Below are positions 44,083 through 53,646 of a stretch of 64,000 nucleotides of DNA, piece by piece (the first letter of the stretch is position 1; each line of letters opens with the position of its first letter). The notes beneath the pieces are model-generated. The model saw only the letters and a program-made list of their open reading frames with translations. It searched no databases and was not told the origin of the DNA. A program made the position numbers and the translations under genes. Source of the stretch: Roseobacter cerasinus (GTDB lineage: Bacteria > Pseudomonadota > Alphaproteobacteria > Rhodobacterales > Rhodobacteraceae); NCBI RefSeq assembly GCF_009811755.1, contig NZ_BLIV01000002.1, forward strand, positions 675,001 to 739,000. Direction: 5' to 3'.

Positions 44083-45687
44083 TTACTCCGCGCTTTTGAT
44101 GAGATGCCAGTGGCTGACACTGTTGGTCGTCACACCCGGGAACGTCCAATCTGCCACCACTGTCGGATCGACGGCAACCTCCGCATGCACGGTGGCCAGC
44201 GGCATATCTGCATACTGCTCGAAGAGATAGGTGAACGCCTCCGACGCGATGGCATTGCGCTTGTCAGGATCAATGGTCGCTTCCAGCGTGTTCGCCAGAC
44301 CTTCGATCTTGTCATCCTCAAAGCCACCGTACGGCGTGCCACGCTCGGTGTGGAAATTCACCAGCGCCGCCTCGGTTGGTCGCAAAGGCGCGTTGCGCAC
44401 GGGGCTGATCATATAGCTTTCCCGCGCACGGCCCATGGATCCGAGCGTGGGCCAGTCCATCTCCACGATCTTGGTTTGCAGCCCTACCGCATCGAAATAG
44501 ACCTGCAGCAGTTCAGACATGACCGGGAATTCCGGATTGCCGTTCAGCGTTGACGAGACGATTGGAATGACCGGATCCGCGAAGGCATCGGGGTAGCCCG
44601 CTTCTTCCAGCAGCGCCTTGGCCTTCTCCGGGTCATAGCCGTACATCTCTTCGAACCGGTCAAAGAGTTCGGGCACAAACCCCTCGTTACGCGAATCCAT
44701 CAGCCAACTGACCGCCGGTTCCGCGCGGCCATCGTACAGCACATCAATCATTTCCTGGCGGTTGAGCGCCCGGTTCATCGCCTCGCGCACCAGCACATTG
44801 GACCACGGCAGATCGGGGTTGAACGCAGGGTCCCCCGATTTTCCGTACATCCCGTTGAAAATCGCCCCCGTAGCCATGGCCGGATTCTTCGAGGAGATCA
44901 CTTTCTTGCCCGCGTCGAGAGCCTGTCCCTGCAGCTCGCGCGGAATGCTGGCGATGCTCGCCTCGCCTGAGAGTAGCAGGGCAAGAATGGTCGCCTGCTC
45001 CTGCACATACCGTATCTCCAGCACTTCGAAATCCGGTTGTTCGCCCTGCCAGTGATCGGCGACACGCTCGAATGTCACGCCAACACCCGGTTTGCGCTCG
45101 ACATATTGATAGGCTGCCGTGCCTGCGGGCCGGGTGTTGTACCCGTCAAGCCCCTCGGCCTCATATTGCGCCTTGCTATAGATCACCAAGGACCCGCGCC
45201 CCGCATGTTGGAAGGCATAGTCGGTCCGCGGCGTGTCGAACTTGAAGACAATCGTATGATCGTCAATGACTTCGACGGATTGGGCGCGCAGCAGCTCCAG
45301 CGAATTGATCGTGCTGTCGGGACCGGTGGTCAGCTCATAGCTGTGCAGCACATCCGCAGCCGTGACCGGGCCCCAGCCATAGTGAAACTCGGCGTCTTTC
45401 TTCAGCTTGAAGGTCCATTCCGTGAATGTCTCGTCGGCGAACCAGTCCTCGGCCAGCTCGGAATTGTCGTATTTGCCAGTGATCGGATCATGCCCGACCA
45501 GCGCCTGGAACGAGGGCAGCCTTTCCCCGGTGCCGCCCCAGAACAGGTTGGATTCGTTTTGCGGCACTGTCGTCGCAAAGACCACGCGGTCCGCAGCGAC
45601 GGCGGACGTTGCCATGAAAGACGCCACAAGCGCACTCGCCACTGCCGTTCTGACCGGCGCATTCCAACAAAAGTCTCGAAGTTTCAT
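44083..45687 (-). CDS. Family-5 extracellular solute-binding protein (copy 2)
   Basis: 534 residues; signal peptide (about 1-32, ending AVAADR). Closely related to the protein encoded at 39211-40806 throughout: LVGHDPITGKYDNSELAEDW, TFKLKKDAEFHYGWGPVTAAD, GRGSLVIYSKAQYEAEGLDGY. No permease genes adjoin it, so it presumably shares the DppBCDF-like transporter and widens substrate range. GGGAGGAAAAG precedes the ATG. It is divergent from the lacI-type gene. Confidence 0.92.
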   Translation of the reverse strand: MKLRDFCWNAPVRTAVASALVASFMATSAVAADRVVFATTVPQNESNLFWGGTGERLPSFQALVGHDPITGKYDNSELAEDWFADETFTEWTFKLKKDAEFHYGWGPVTAADVLHSYELTTGPDSTINSLELLRAQSVEVIDDHTIVFKFDTPRTDYAFQHAGRGSLVIYSKAQYEAEGLDGYNTRPAGTAAYQYVERKPGVGVTFERVADHWQGEQPDFEVLEIRYVQEQATILALLLSGEASIASIPRELQGQALDAGKKVISSKNPAMATGAIFNGMYGKSGDPAFNPDLPWSNVLVREAMNRALNRQEMIDVLYDGRAEPAVSWLMDSRNEGFVPELFDRFEEMYGYDPEKAKALLEEAGYPDAFADPVIPIVSSTLNGNPEFPVMSELLQVYFDAVGLQTKIVEMDWPTLGSMGRARESYMISPVRNAPLRPTEAALVNFHTERGTPYGGFEDDKIEGLANTLEATIDPDKRNAIASEAFTYLFEQYADMPLATVHAEVAVDPTVVADWTFPGVTTNSVSHWHLIKSAE

Positions 45688-45922
45688 CTACTTTTCCTCC
45701 CAGTAAATTCCCATGGCTGCGTCTTTTGGATTGAGATCGTGTGGACCGGTTCCTGCCCAAAGCCACGCGAGCCTCCTACCCGCCTCAGCCAAAGTCGATG
45801 TCCAAGACCTGCGGCCTACAGCGCGCGGGCGCCAAGCAGCGGTCTTGCGATGATCAGGGCCAGCGCATCGAGGCGACACACGCCTCAGTTTGATCTATCC
45901 GGCCCTCTCCCATGGAAAAAGA

Positions 45923-45934
45923 GTTATCGATAAC
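45923..45934. promoter_or_regulatory. Candidate LacI-family operator GTTATCGATAAC (site 2)
   Basis: Identical to the palindrome at 40915-40926 and lies in the divergent region between binding protein 2 and the LacI-type regulator, 77 bp before the regulator ATG. Implies autoregulation plus control of both ends of the locus. Confidence 0.72.
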
Positions 45935-46011
45935 CTAACGTTAAGTCAACTCTGACCGGTCCGACGGGCCGTTCTGTTGTCGGTGATCCGAATTGTGATT
46001 ACGGTGCGCGC

Positions 46012-47034
46012 ATGAATGAGCCTGTGAGACCCAAAAAGAGAGTAACTTTGGCCGATGTCGCGGTCCGTGCGGGTGTCAGTCAGATGACGGCGTCAAAGGT
46101 TTTGCGCGGCACAGGCAGCATTTCCGCCGACACGCGAAACCGGGTCAAACTGGCGGCCAGCGATCTGGGATACGTTCCCAACCTCTTTGCCGGGTCATTG
46201 AGCTCAAGATCCAGCAACATCGTTGCTGTCGTGCTGCCCTCGATCAACGACGCGGTTTTCGGCGAGGTCGTCGCGGGCATCAACGACGTGCTCCGCCCCG
46301 AGGGCTATGTCACGTTCATTGGCGAGTCGCACCTCAATCCTGAGACCGAAGAAAAGATCCTTCAGACCGTGCTGTCGATGCAGCCTGCGGGCATCATCCT
46401 GACCGGCGGCATCCATCGGACGGCCAAGGCCAACCAGACGCTGCAGAACTGGGAATGCCCGATCATTCAGATCTGGGACGAAGAAGACGAACACTATGAT
46501 GGCTGCATCGCACCCAACCATGCCAAGGCGGGCCGTCTGGTGGCGCAGCATTTCATCGACCGAGGCGTCAGACGACCCGCTTACATCGGTGCCGAGCTGC
46601 GCAAGGACATCTGCGCCGCGCGGCGTCTGGACACGTTCCGGCAGACCATCAAGGAGGCGGGCCTGAGCCTTGTTGAAATGATCGAACAGGATCTGCCCCG
46701 ACAGCCGCAGACGGGTCGGACGCTGGTCGCAGAACTGATGCAGGCCCATGCCGAAACAGATGCGATTTACTTCCTGAATGATGCGATGGCGACCGGCGGT
46801 CTCTCTTGGCTATATGAGGCCGCCTATGCGGTGCCCGATCAGGTCGCGGTGGCCGGTTTCAACGGAACGTCACTGATGCATGCCATCCGCACCCGCCTGA
46901 CCACCGTGCATGTCGAGCGCCTCAAGCTGGGCCAGGTTGCCGCGAAAGCCCTGCTCGAGTCGATCGAGACCAGCTCAGCGGAAAAGAGGCGCCAGATCTT
47001 CTATGTCGAGCTATCCAAGGGCAACACCACGTAG
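46012..47034 (+). CDS. LacI-family transcriptional regulator
   Basis: 340 residues. N-terminal HTH VTLADVAVRAGVSQMTASKVLRG (about 11-33) with hinge VKLAASDLGYVPNLFAGSL, then a periplasmic-binding-protein-like sensor domain (IVAVVLPSINDAVFGEVVAGI; VAVAGFNGTSL; TTVHVERLKLGQVAA). The GntR-subgroup style sensor suggests an acidic sugar-like or hydroxy-acid effector, though that is inference. It most likely binds GTTATCGATAAC in its own promoter and in the 40.9-kb divergent promoter. Confidence 0.92.
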   Translation: MNEPVRPKKRVTLADVAVRAGVSQMTASKVLRGTGSISADTRNRVKLAASDLGYVPNLFAGSLSSRSSNIVAVVLPSINDAVFGEVVAGINDVLRPEGYVTFIGESHLNPETEEKILQTVLSMQPAGIILTGGIHRTAKANQTLQNWECPIIQIWDEEDEHYDGCIAPNHAKAGRLVAQHFIDRGVRRPAYIGAELRKDICAARRLDTFRQTIKEAGLSLVEMIEQDLPRQPQTGRTLVAELMQAHAETDAIYFLNDAMATGGLSWLYEAAYAVPDQVAVAGFNGTSLMHAIRTRLTTVHVERLKLGQVAAKALLESIETSSAEKRRQIFYVELSKGNTT

Positions 47035-47416
47035 CAGCGGCGAGAGCGCACGTCTGCCTCATTCTGTCACGATGACAAAGCGCTCCGGGCCACGCGCGCC
47101 CCATTGCTTGCGGGTAAATTGAGCACTAGGCGGACATAGATGGGGCCAGTAGCAACCGTCTCGGCGGCAAATAGAAGACGGACCGGTGCAAAAGCCGGGC
47201 GGGTCGCCGTCATTGAGAAAATGCCCGATTGCAGGGCGTCAAAGCAAAGACGTCCATCGCAATCAAGTGCATGACCAACTGCAGCTCTGTAAGTGTTTGC
47301 TAAAGCGGGGTTTTCAATCGTGATTGTGGGTGAGAGAATTTGTCGAAAGCGACAGTCGCATGCCGTCCATTTCCAGTCCAAAGAGCAGTAAGATTTGCAC
47401 GTGGGAGCAAGCTGTT
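47035..47416. other. Region between lacI-type gene and dinB-like gene; one unassigned ORF
   Basis: A 104-codon open frame on the minus strand (47067-47381) starts MDWKWTACDCRFRQ and has no recognised domain. It faces the DinB gene start. It may be a small real gene or decayed sequence; evidence is insufficient to call it. Confidence 0.3.
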
Positions 47417-47926
47417 ATGATTGATATCGAATACGCACGGACAATGTCGCGATATGACAGGTGGCAGAACCAGTCGCTTGTGGCGGCGGCCGATAGGATG
47501 ACCCAACAAGATGGGTGGAAGGACAGGGGCGCGTTCTTTGGATCCATTGCTGGAACGCTGAACCATATCCTCTGGGACCATCGCGTTTGGCTTGCGCGCC
47601 AGCGGGGCGACAGCGCGACTGCCAGCGAGATCGGCGCACGCCAACCCTATACAAACGCGCCGCGTGAGTGGTCTGATTACAAGCGCCAGCGACGGGCACT
47701 AGACGAGGAAACCGGAACGTGGTGCGATCGCCTGACCGCTGCTGACGTCTCACGGCCCGTAAGATGGATGAGAGGCAACACGCCTGTCGTCACAGAGTTC
47801 GGCTTCAATCTCGTCCACATGTTCAATCACGCAACACACCACCGGGGGCAGGTTCATGCCATGCTGACGGCTGCCGGCGTTGATCCGGGGTCTACAGATT
47901 TACCCATGCTGCCCAATGATGTCTAA
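47417..47926 (+). CDS. DinB family metal-dependent protein
   Basis: 169 residues, four-helix DinB/YfiT fold: YARTMSRYDRWQNQSLVAAAD, GTLNHILWDHRVWL with the first ligand His and HMFNHATHHRGQVHAML with the two others. DinB-like proteins include bacillithiol/mycothiol-type thiol transferases and metal-binding stress proteins. Start at ATG 47417, preceded by GGGAGCAAG. It stands alone. Confidence 0.88.
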   Translation: MIDIEYARTMSRYDRWQNQSLVAAADRMTQQDGWKDRGAFFGSIAGTLNHILWDHRVWLARQRGDSATASEIGARQPYTNAPREWSDYKRQRRALDEETGTWCDRLTAADVSRPVRWMRGNTPVVTEFGFNLVHMFNHATHHRGQVHAMLTAAGVDPGSTDLPMLPNDV

Positions 47927-48110
47927 ACAGGCATAGGCGCAAACAGCCATCGGCGCTGCCGCCGCGAAAAGGCAGACTCACGTTCAAGCTCTTCTGGCGG
48001 CGGTACAGAATGCTGACGTCTGGCACCGACCAGCCCAAGCCGATGAGCCGCAACAGGCTTTGGGGTATCTCGCGGGGCAACGAGGTTGGCGGCCCCGCGA
48101 AACAACTACT

Positions 48111-48584
48111 TTATTGTTGCAGCGAGGCCGGTTCCGCGCCCTCGATGTTTTCCCAGTTCGCATCAGCTTGCTGGATGAAGCCGGGGATGTCCTTGGACCA
48201 GCGCTCCTGAATGTCTTGGGACAGGTTCAGGAACAGCTCTCCATCAACGATTTTCCAATGCTGCGGGTCCCCGTCAAACTTGAAACCCATGGCGGCCCCA
48301 AAGGCACAGTAGCCACCGTATTCCGGCAGGAAGGACTCAGGGTTTTCTTCGAAGGCCGCTTTGTGCTCTTCATTTGCGAACCAATATGTGGCGTCGTTGT
48401 GCGCAACTGTGATCTTGTAGCTGCCTTTGGTGGCCTCACCCAGAGTGAAGTAGGCGACCGGGTCATAGCCCTGCATGGCCAGGCCCGTGGAAGATGCGTT
48501 CAGCTCCGGACCTGCCGCCAGTGCGGAGGTTGCAACAGCGAAGGTCAAGGCTGCGGCGAGGCCGGCAGATTTGAAAAATGTCAT
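48111..48584 (-). CDS. Exported YHS-domain protein
   Basis: 157 residues with a signal peptide (MTFFKSAGLAAALTFAVATSALA). YHS signature: MQGYDPVAYFTLGEATKGSY, ATYWFANEEHKAAFEENPESFLPEYGGYCAFGAAMG. This version is the periplasmic YHS family, a possible metal-binding domain of unknown role. AAGGAAATCCG precedes ATG 48584. It is divergent from the TetR gene. Confidence 0.88.
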   Translation of the reverse strand: MTFFKSAGLAAALTFAVATSALAAGPELNASSTGLAMQGYDPVAYFTLGEATKGSYKITVAHNDATYWFANEEHKAAFEENPESFLPEYGGYCAFGAAMGFKFDGDPQHWKIVDGELFLNLSQDIQERWSKDIPGFIQQADANWENIEGAEPASLQQ

Positions 48585-48770
48585 CGGATTTCCTTTTCTG
48601 AGCGGCGCGGGCTCTGCGCCATATGTGTGGATCTGTGTTCCGGCTGGGGGGAACACCTGGACAGATACAGTTTAGAACCATTCAGTACAAAACAAGTAAA
48701 CGTGAGCATAGCGTGAGGCCGACGTGCCGTGCTGTGTTGAGACGACCGTTCTTTTGTGTGAGGTTCAGAC

Positions 48771-49319
48771 ATGGCACGGCCCCGCGAATTTGAATATGAG
48801 ACAGCCCTGCAAGGTGCGATGGATATCTTCTGGCAACAGGGATATCGCGCCACCAATCTGCCGGATCTGTTGCAGGCCATGGGGCTGACGCGGGGCAGCT
48901 TCTATCAGGCCTTTGGTGACAAGGAGGCAACCTATCTTCAGGCGCTGGATTTCTACGACGCTTGTGTGGTCAGCAAGACGGTAGACATGCTGAACCAATG
49001 CAATGCAGACGATGCGACAGCCTGCCTGCTGCCCCTGTTTCAGCCAAACGGCAAGGAGGCGCGGGGCTGCTTCATCTGCAACGCCATGGTTGAGTTGGGG
49101 TCCGAAAATCGACGCGCCGCGGAGAAAGCCAATGCGATGGCCGGTCGTTTGCGCGCTGCGATACTTGGCGTGCTGACCCGTTGTGGCGAAGGGCGCGGTG
49201 AACGCAGCCCCTCGGACACCGCAGATCTGATGCTGCATCTCTATTTCGGCAAACAGGCCATGGGCAAGGCGGGTGGGTCCTCCAATGACTGGGAGGCCCG
49301 GCTGCGGTCACTGCTGTGA
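48771..49319 (+). CDS. TetR-family regulator
   Basis: 182 residues; HTH region AMDIFWQQGYRATNLPDLLQAMGLTRGSFYQAFGDKEATYLQAL (about 14-57) is clear. The C-terminal half (GCFICNAMVELGSENRRAA) matches the group that regulates reductases and quinone/aldehyde detoxification. Cys residues in CNADDATACLL and GCFICNA could be reactive. Divergent from the YHS-domain gene, a plausible target. Confidence 0.9.
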   Translation: MARPREFEYETALQGAMDIFWQQGYRATNLPDLLQAMGLTRGSFYQAFGDKEATYLQALDFYDACVVSKTVDMLNQCNADDATACLLPLFQPNGKEARGCFICNAMVELGSENRRAAEKANAMAGRLRAAILGVLTRCGEGRGERSPSDTADLMLHLYFGKQAMGKAGGSSNDWEARLRSLL

Positions 49320-49382
49320 GCGGTTCACGCGAACACCTCTATATGCTGTCCGGGTTTTTGAGCAGCACCTGCCTATTTTGGC

Positions 49383-50966
49383 TCATTTTTTTATATTGCT
49401 ACGCATCCACTGGAAGAGCCAGACCTCTGAGAGCTTGCGGTCCTCATCCGCGACATGGGCCATCAGCTCGATCAGATCCGCCTCCTGGCCATCGACGTCA
49501 AAGAACAGCCGCCAGCGGTGATCGGCGTCGTCGATCTTGTGCAACACCGCGTTGGAGATCTCACCGGCCGAGGCTGTCACCACCGGAAAGACAGCCGCCT
49601 CCGGGTCGAGACCGCCTAAGACACCGCCTTCAAAATCAATGACGAATTTGCGCAGATTGCGGTTCTCTACCGGCACGCCCGAGGCCCCGCCCACTCCGGT
49701 CCGCGTACTTTGCACGTAAGCCAAGGCACCGCTGTCCTCCGCTGGCAGCGCACCCCAATGCATCCGGTAGCGATAGGTGCGGTTCTCGCCCGCTTGCGGG
49801 GCGACGTCGGGTGTCCAGAGCAGAACGATGTTGTCGTCAATCTCCAGATCCGCCGGGATCTCGACCAGGCGGATTTTGCCCGCACCCCAGTCGCCCAAGC
49901 GGTCGATCATCACCGACGGGCGGTTGTGATACTGCGCGCCGGCATCCTGATAGGCCTCGTAGCTCCTGTCCCGTTGGATGAGGCCGAACTCCATGATCCC
50001 CTCATCCGCGAAAAAGGAATTCGACACCCGCGGCGGGTTGTTGAGCGGCCGCACCAGAACATCACCAGAGCTGTGCACCATGCGCAGCAGATCACTGTCA
50101 TGAACCTGCGGGCGGAAGTCATCAAAGCGGCGCTCGGAATGCTCTGCGAAGTAGAACATCGAGGTCAGCGGCGTGAGGCCCAGATGCGCGACCGACGTCC
50201 GGAAATAGAGCGCGGCCTCCACTTCGATGACCGTATCGGCGCCAGGTGTGATCACAAAGTGATACGCCCCGGTGACAGAGGCGCTTTCCAGGGCGGCGTA
50301 AACCTCGATTGTGCTGTCCCCGGTGGCCGGGCGCTGGACCCAGAAGGCAGAGAAGCGCGGGAACTCCTCCGGGCCGCTTTGCCATGTGTTCAGTGCCAGC
50401 CCACGGGCGGACAGCCCATAGCTGTTGCCCGATCCCAACGCCCGGAAATAGCTCACCCCCAGAAAGGTAATCAACTCGTCATATTTACCGGGTGCGTTGA
50501 ACGGTGTGTTGATCTTGACGCCCGCCACCCCGGGCAGCGAGGTCTGGTCGGGCAGCTTCTCTCCGACCTGATTGCGATACTCGAAATCTCCGGTGCGGAA
50601 CGTCAGGGGGCGGGCCATGCCCTGCACGATCTCGTAAATCCCGACGGGCTCCTGAAACAGCCAGCCTGGGTGGAAGGCCTCCAGGCGAAACCGGGTGTCC
50701 GTCTGCGCCCAGAGGGCCGCATCAGGGCGGAAGTAGATGTTGCGGTAGTCGTCATAACTCAGTGCGCTCAGAGCCGTATCGAGTGGCGCAGGCGGGGCAT
50801 GCGGCACAGCGGCGCGCGCCTTCATCTCACGCTTCAACCCATCGAAGGAAAAGGGGGTCTCGGAGGGTGTCTGCGTCTGGGCGACAAGCAGGTTTGGCCC
50901 GAGAGCCGTGCTCGCCAGCAACCCGCCGAGAACCCGCCGGCGGGAGTGTCTGTGTGTCCGTATCAT
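49383..50966 (-). CDS. Periplasmic glucan biosynthesis protein (OpgG/OpgD family)
   Basis: 527 residues from ATG 50966. Tat signal SRRRVLGGLLASTALG, then the MdoG domain: FSFDGLKREMKARA, YDDYRNIYFRPDAALW, EFPRFSAFWVQRP, FYFAEHSERRFDDFRPQVHDSD and YRYRMHWGAL. It acts in the periplasm on the beta-1,2/1,6 backbone of osmoregulated periplasmic glucans. The Tat signal is more typical of OpgD. No opgH homologue is nearby. Confidence 0.9.
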   Translation of the reverse strand: MIRTHRHSRRRVLGGLLASTALGPNLLVAQTQTPSETPFSFDGLKREMKARAAVPHAPPAPLDTALSALSYDDYRNIYFRPDAALWAQTDTRFRLEAFHPGWLFQEPVGIYEIVQGMARPLTFRTGDFEYRNQVGEKLPDQTSLPGVAGVKINTPFNAPGKYDELITFLGVSYFRALGSGNSYGLSARGLALNTWQSGPEEFPRFSAFWVQRPATGDSTIEVYAALESASVTGAYHFVITPGADTVIEVEAALYFRTSVAHLGLTPLTSMFYFAEHSERRFDDFRPQVHDSDLLRMVHSSGDVLVRPLNNPPRVSNSFFADEGIMEFGLIQRDRSYEAYQDAGAQYHNRPSVMIDRLGDWGAGKIRLVEIPADLEIDDNIVLLWTPDVAPQAGENRTYRYRMHWGALPAEDSGALAYVQSTRTGVGGASGVPVENRNLRKFVIDFEGGVLGGLDPEAAVFPVVTASAGEISNAVLHKIDDADHRWRLFFDVDGQEADLIELMAHVADEDRKLSEVWLFQWMRSNIKK

Positions 50967-51879
50967 AGCAGTCGCGGCCTTTCGTGATCTCGCGGTATAG
51001 TGCCTGCTGATCCCGGCGTGACAAGCCGCCACCCATCACAATACCGCAACACATCTTCCGAACAGCGCATCTGACATCGAAGGCTCAGCTATAAAAACAC
51101 GCAAAAACGAAGGCGCGCCTGCTGCTTTTACGCAATGTCCTGCCCGACCTTTCTGTAAGAGATCCCGCAGTAGCAAGTATGTTACACGAGATTTACTATG
51201 ATTTTTACAGGTATGGATGTCAGGCCAACCATATGTGCCGTCCGCCTGCAGTGTCGTCCAGACCCCGGCACCTTTGGCGCGCGGCGTTTGGACCTCGAAA
51301 AACCATACTCCTGAACGATGGGGCGCGACCCGTTCACAATCGTCTGTATCGAGCCGCAGTGATCTTACAGGCTCTTAAATATGTTCTATTTTTTGCCGTG
51401 AAATAGGCACGCGTCAGATCGCGGCGCCAATGTTTGATCTGCCTGTGACATCCCCTGCATCGCCTTCAGCCTTGTTGCAAACGCACCCGATGCCTCTCCT
51501 GATCCGGATCTCCAGCACAACCCCCGCACTTTGGCCGGATTTCATCGCCATGCCGCGCCTCTCGGTCGATACCAGTGGGCAACCCTGAACTTGAGACCTC
51601 CAAACCACGAAAGCGACCCGTGCAGCGCACAGTTATGTCAGGATCTCCCGATCGCTCCGCTGCACGTAATGCGGGCCAGTTGCGCCTCACCTGGTTAAGC
51701 CAGATGAGGCATAATCACCGCGCATCTGCCTAAGTTGAGGTGCACCACTAGACAAAAAAATCAAAGGCACCGGAAACGAGTTTGCTGTAGTAACTGCCAT
51801 AGGAAGTGGGTTATCAACACGTGGTCGGCCCACGCCTCGCCATTTCTGGCGCCAAAGTGGGTGTGGGTGTGGGTGTTGG
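50967..51879. other. Roughly 900-bp region with no supported gene
   Basis: Short frames on both strands (for example 51466-51690 minus) have no recognisable domain. Base composition is patchy, with an AT-rich segment around 51180-51400. It may contain decayed genes. A promoter for the cyclase gene is expected near the 3' end; a poly-A stretch lies at about 51752-51758. Confidence 0.35.
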
Positions 51880-53646
51880 ATGGAGCCTTCTCAAGTCACA
51901 CATTACGGTCTTACGACAGTCCTTGTCGCGGATATCTATGGTTTCTCAAGACTTATGAGCCGCGACGAGGAAGAGACCTCGATTCGAGTATCCCGTGCAA
52001 TCGACCTGATCCGACAATTGGCAATCGACTACGGGGGAACAATAAAAAACATCGCCGGAGACGGCGTGTTGGCCCTGTTCGACAGTGTGTCAAACAGCGT
52101 GCAGTTTGCGGTGGCGATGCAGCAAGAGTTTCTGAACGATGCTGTTTGGAACTCCGGGTCTGATCCACTCTCTTTTCGTATCGGCATCAATATGGGTGAA
52201 GTGCGAGAAGGGCATTTCGGCATGCACGGCCATGCGATCAACGTGGCAGCGCGGCTTCAGGGGCTGGCAAAACCAGGCGGTATCTGCGTGTCGGAAGTTG
52301 TCTCCCGCGTCGCACGGGACCAACTTCAACTGCCCCTGAAGTCACTGGGCACGCCTGTTCTGAAAAACATTGACGACCAGATCGAAGTCTTTGAGATTGA
52401 ACCCAAGGCACTTTCCATACGCGCACCAGCCGAAGCGCCGACGATCATTGAGCGCGTGACGACGCTACAGGATCTGCCGGACAACTCGGTTGCTGTGCTG
52501 CCGCTTGAAAACCTGTCCGGTCAGCCCCAAAATGCGCATCTTTGTAACGGGGTAACCGGCGATATCATTTCGAACCTGACGCGGTTCAAGGCGTTGCATG
52601 TGATCGCGCAGCAGTCATCGAACCTGTTTGCCGGCCGGCACATGCCGATCAGTGATATCGGCAGACTACTGGGCGTCAGATATCTGGCGACAGGGGGCTT
52701 TCAACGCTCAAACAATCAGCTGCGTGTTCAGATTCAGCTTCTTGAGGCGGAATCAGGTCGTTCAGTCTGGGGAGAGACCTTCAGTGGCAACATCGAAGAT
52801 ATTTTCACATTCCAAGATGAAATAACCGCAATCATTGCATCCTGCTTGTCGGTAAAAATCGACAAGGCCGAGCGGCAACGACAGCAGCGGAAAGCGCCGT
52901 CAGACCTACAGGCTTACGGCCTTATCTTGCGTGGCCGCGATGTATACGCGCAGCCCCGGCGAGAGCTGAACCTGCATGCACGGCGGCTCTTCGAGCAAGC
53001 CTCTGCCATTGATCCTGACTATGCGGCCTCCTACACCAGCATCTCGCGGACGTCGAATGACGCCTGGAGGTTCAACTGGGTCGATCACCCCGACGGTGCC
53101 CTTGACGACGCCATCTCAAACGCCGAGATGGCCTTGCGCCTGGACCCCGATGATGCACGCGGGCATGCAGCGCTTGGCAACGCGTGCCTGTACAAACGCC
53201 GTCATGATGAATCATTGGCCGCCTACGAACGCGCCATTCAATTCAACCCGAACGATGCTGATATTCTGGCCGAAATGGGTCATTCCGCAGGTGTCTACGG
53301 CGAGCCGGAGCGTGCAGTGGAGTTGATCAAGCGCGCCATGCAGCTCAATCCCTTCTATCCGGATTGGTACCTATGGCATCTCGGCGAAGCCTATTTTGAT
53401 ATGAGTGACTACGAAGAAGCGATACGAACACTGACCCAGATGCGGGACAAGACCGATGCGTATCGCATGTTGACGGCCAGCAACGCCCTGCTTGGGCGTA
53501 TGGATGTGGCCAAACGTCATGCAGCGCAGATCCTCAAGACCCATCCGGAATTCACGCTGACACATTGGGAAAATGTGCCTCCTGACCGCAATCCCGGGCC
53601 GCGGGATCGATTGATCGAAGGGTTGAAGAAAGCAGGTCTGGAGTGA
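51880..53646 (+). CDS. Class III nucleotidyl cyclase fused to TolB-like and TPR domains
   Basis: 588 residues. Cyclase domain about 10-170: VLVADIYGFSRLMSRDEEET with first metal Asp, KNIAGDGVLALFDS with second, and GHAINVAARLQGLAKPGGICVS. A middle TolB-N/FlgO-like module (about 203-330) begins SVAVLPLENLSGQ and contains IGRLLGVRYLATGGF. The rest contains TPR repeats (AISNAEMALRLDPDDARGHA, SLAAYERAIQFNPNDADIL, AVELIKRAMQLNPFYPDW). This architecture is common in alphaproteobacteria. Start is ATG 51880; an in-frame upstream extension is not supported. Confidence 0.9.
   Translation: MEPSQVTHYGLTTVLVADIYGFSRLMSRDEEETSIRVSRAIDLIRQLAIDYGGTIKNIAGDGVLALFDSVSNSVQFAVAMQQEFLNDAVWNSGSDPLSFRIGINMGEVREGHFGMHGHAINVAARLQGLAKPGGICVSEVVSRVARDQLQLPLKSLGTPVLKNIDDQIEVFEIEPKALSIRAPAEAPTIIERVTTLQDLPDNSVAVLPLENLSGQPQNAHLCNGVTGDIISNLTRFKALHVIAQQSSNLFAGRHMPISDIGRLLGVRYLATGGFQRSNNQLRVQIQLLEAESGRSVWGETFSGNIEDIFTFQDEITAIIASCLSVKIDKAERQRQQRKAPSDLQAYGLILRGRDVYAQPRRELNLHARRLFEQASAIDPDYAASYTSISRTSNDAWRFNWVDHPDGALDDAISNAEMALRLDPDDARGHAALGNACLYKRRHDESLAAYERAIQFNPNDADILAEMGHSAGVYGEPERAVELIKRAMQLNPFYPDWYLWHLGEAYFDMSDYEEAIRTLTQMRDKTDAYRMLTASNALLGRMDVAKRHAAQILKTHPEFTLTHWENVPPDRNPGPRDRLIEGLKKAGLE

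Noticed and set aside
51414-51690. Possible transposase fragment on the minus strand
   Set aside because: Considered an IS5-like remnant because of an RNWPAL segment, but no further motif could be aligned.
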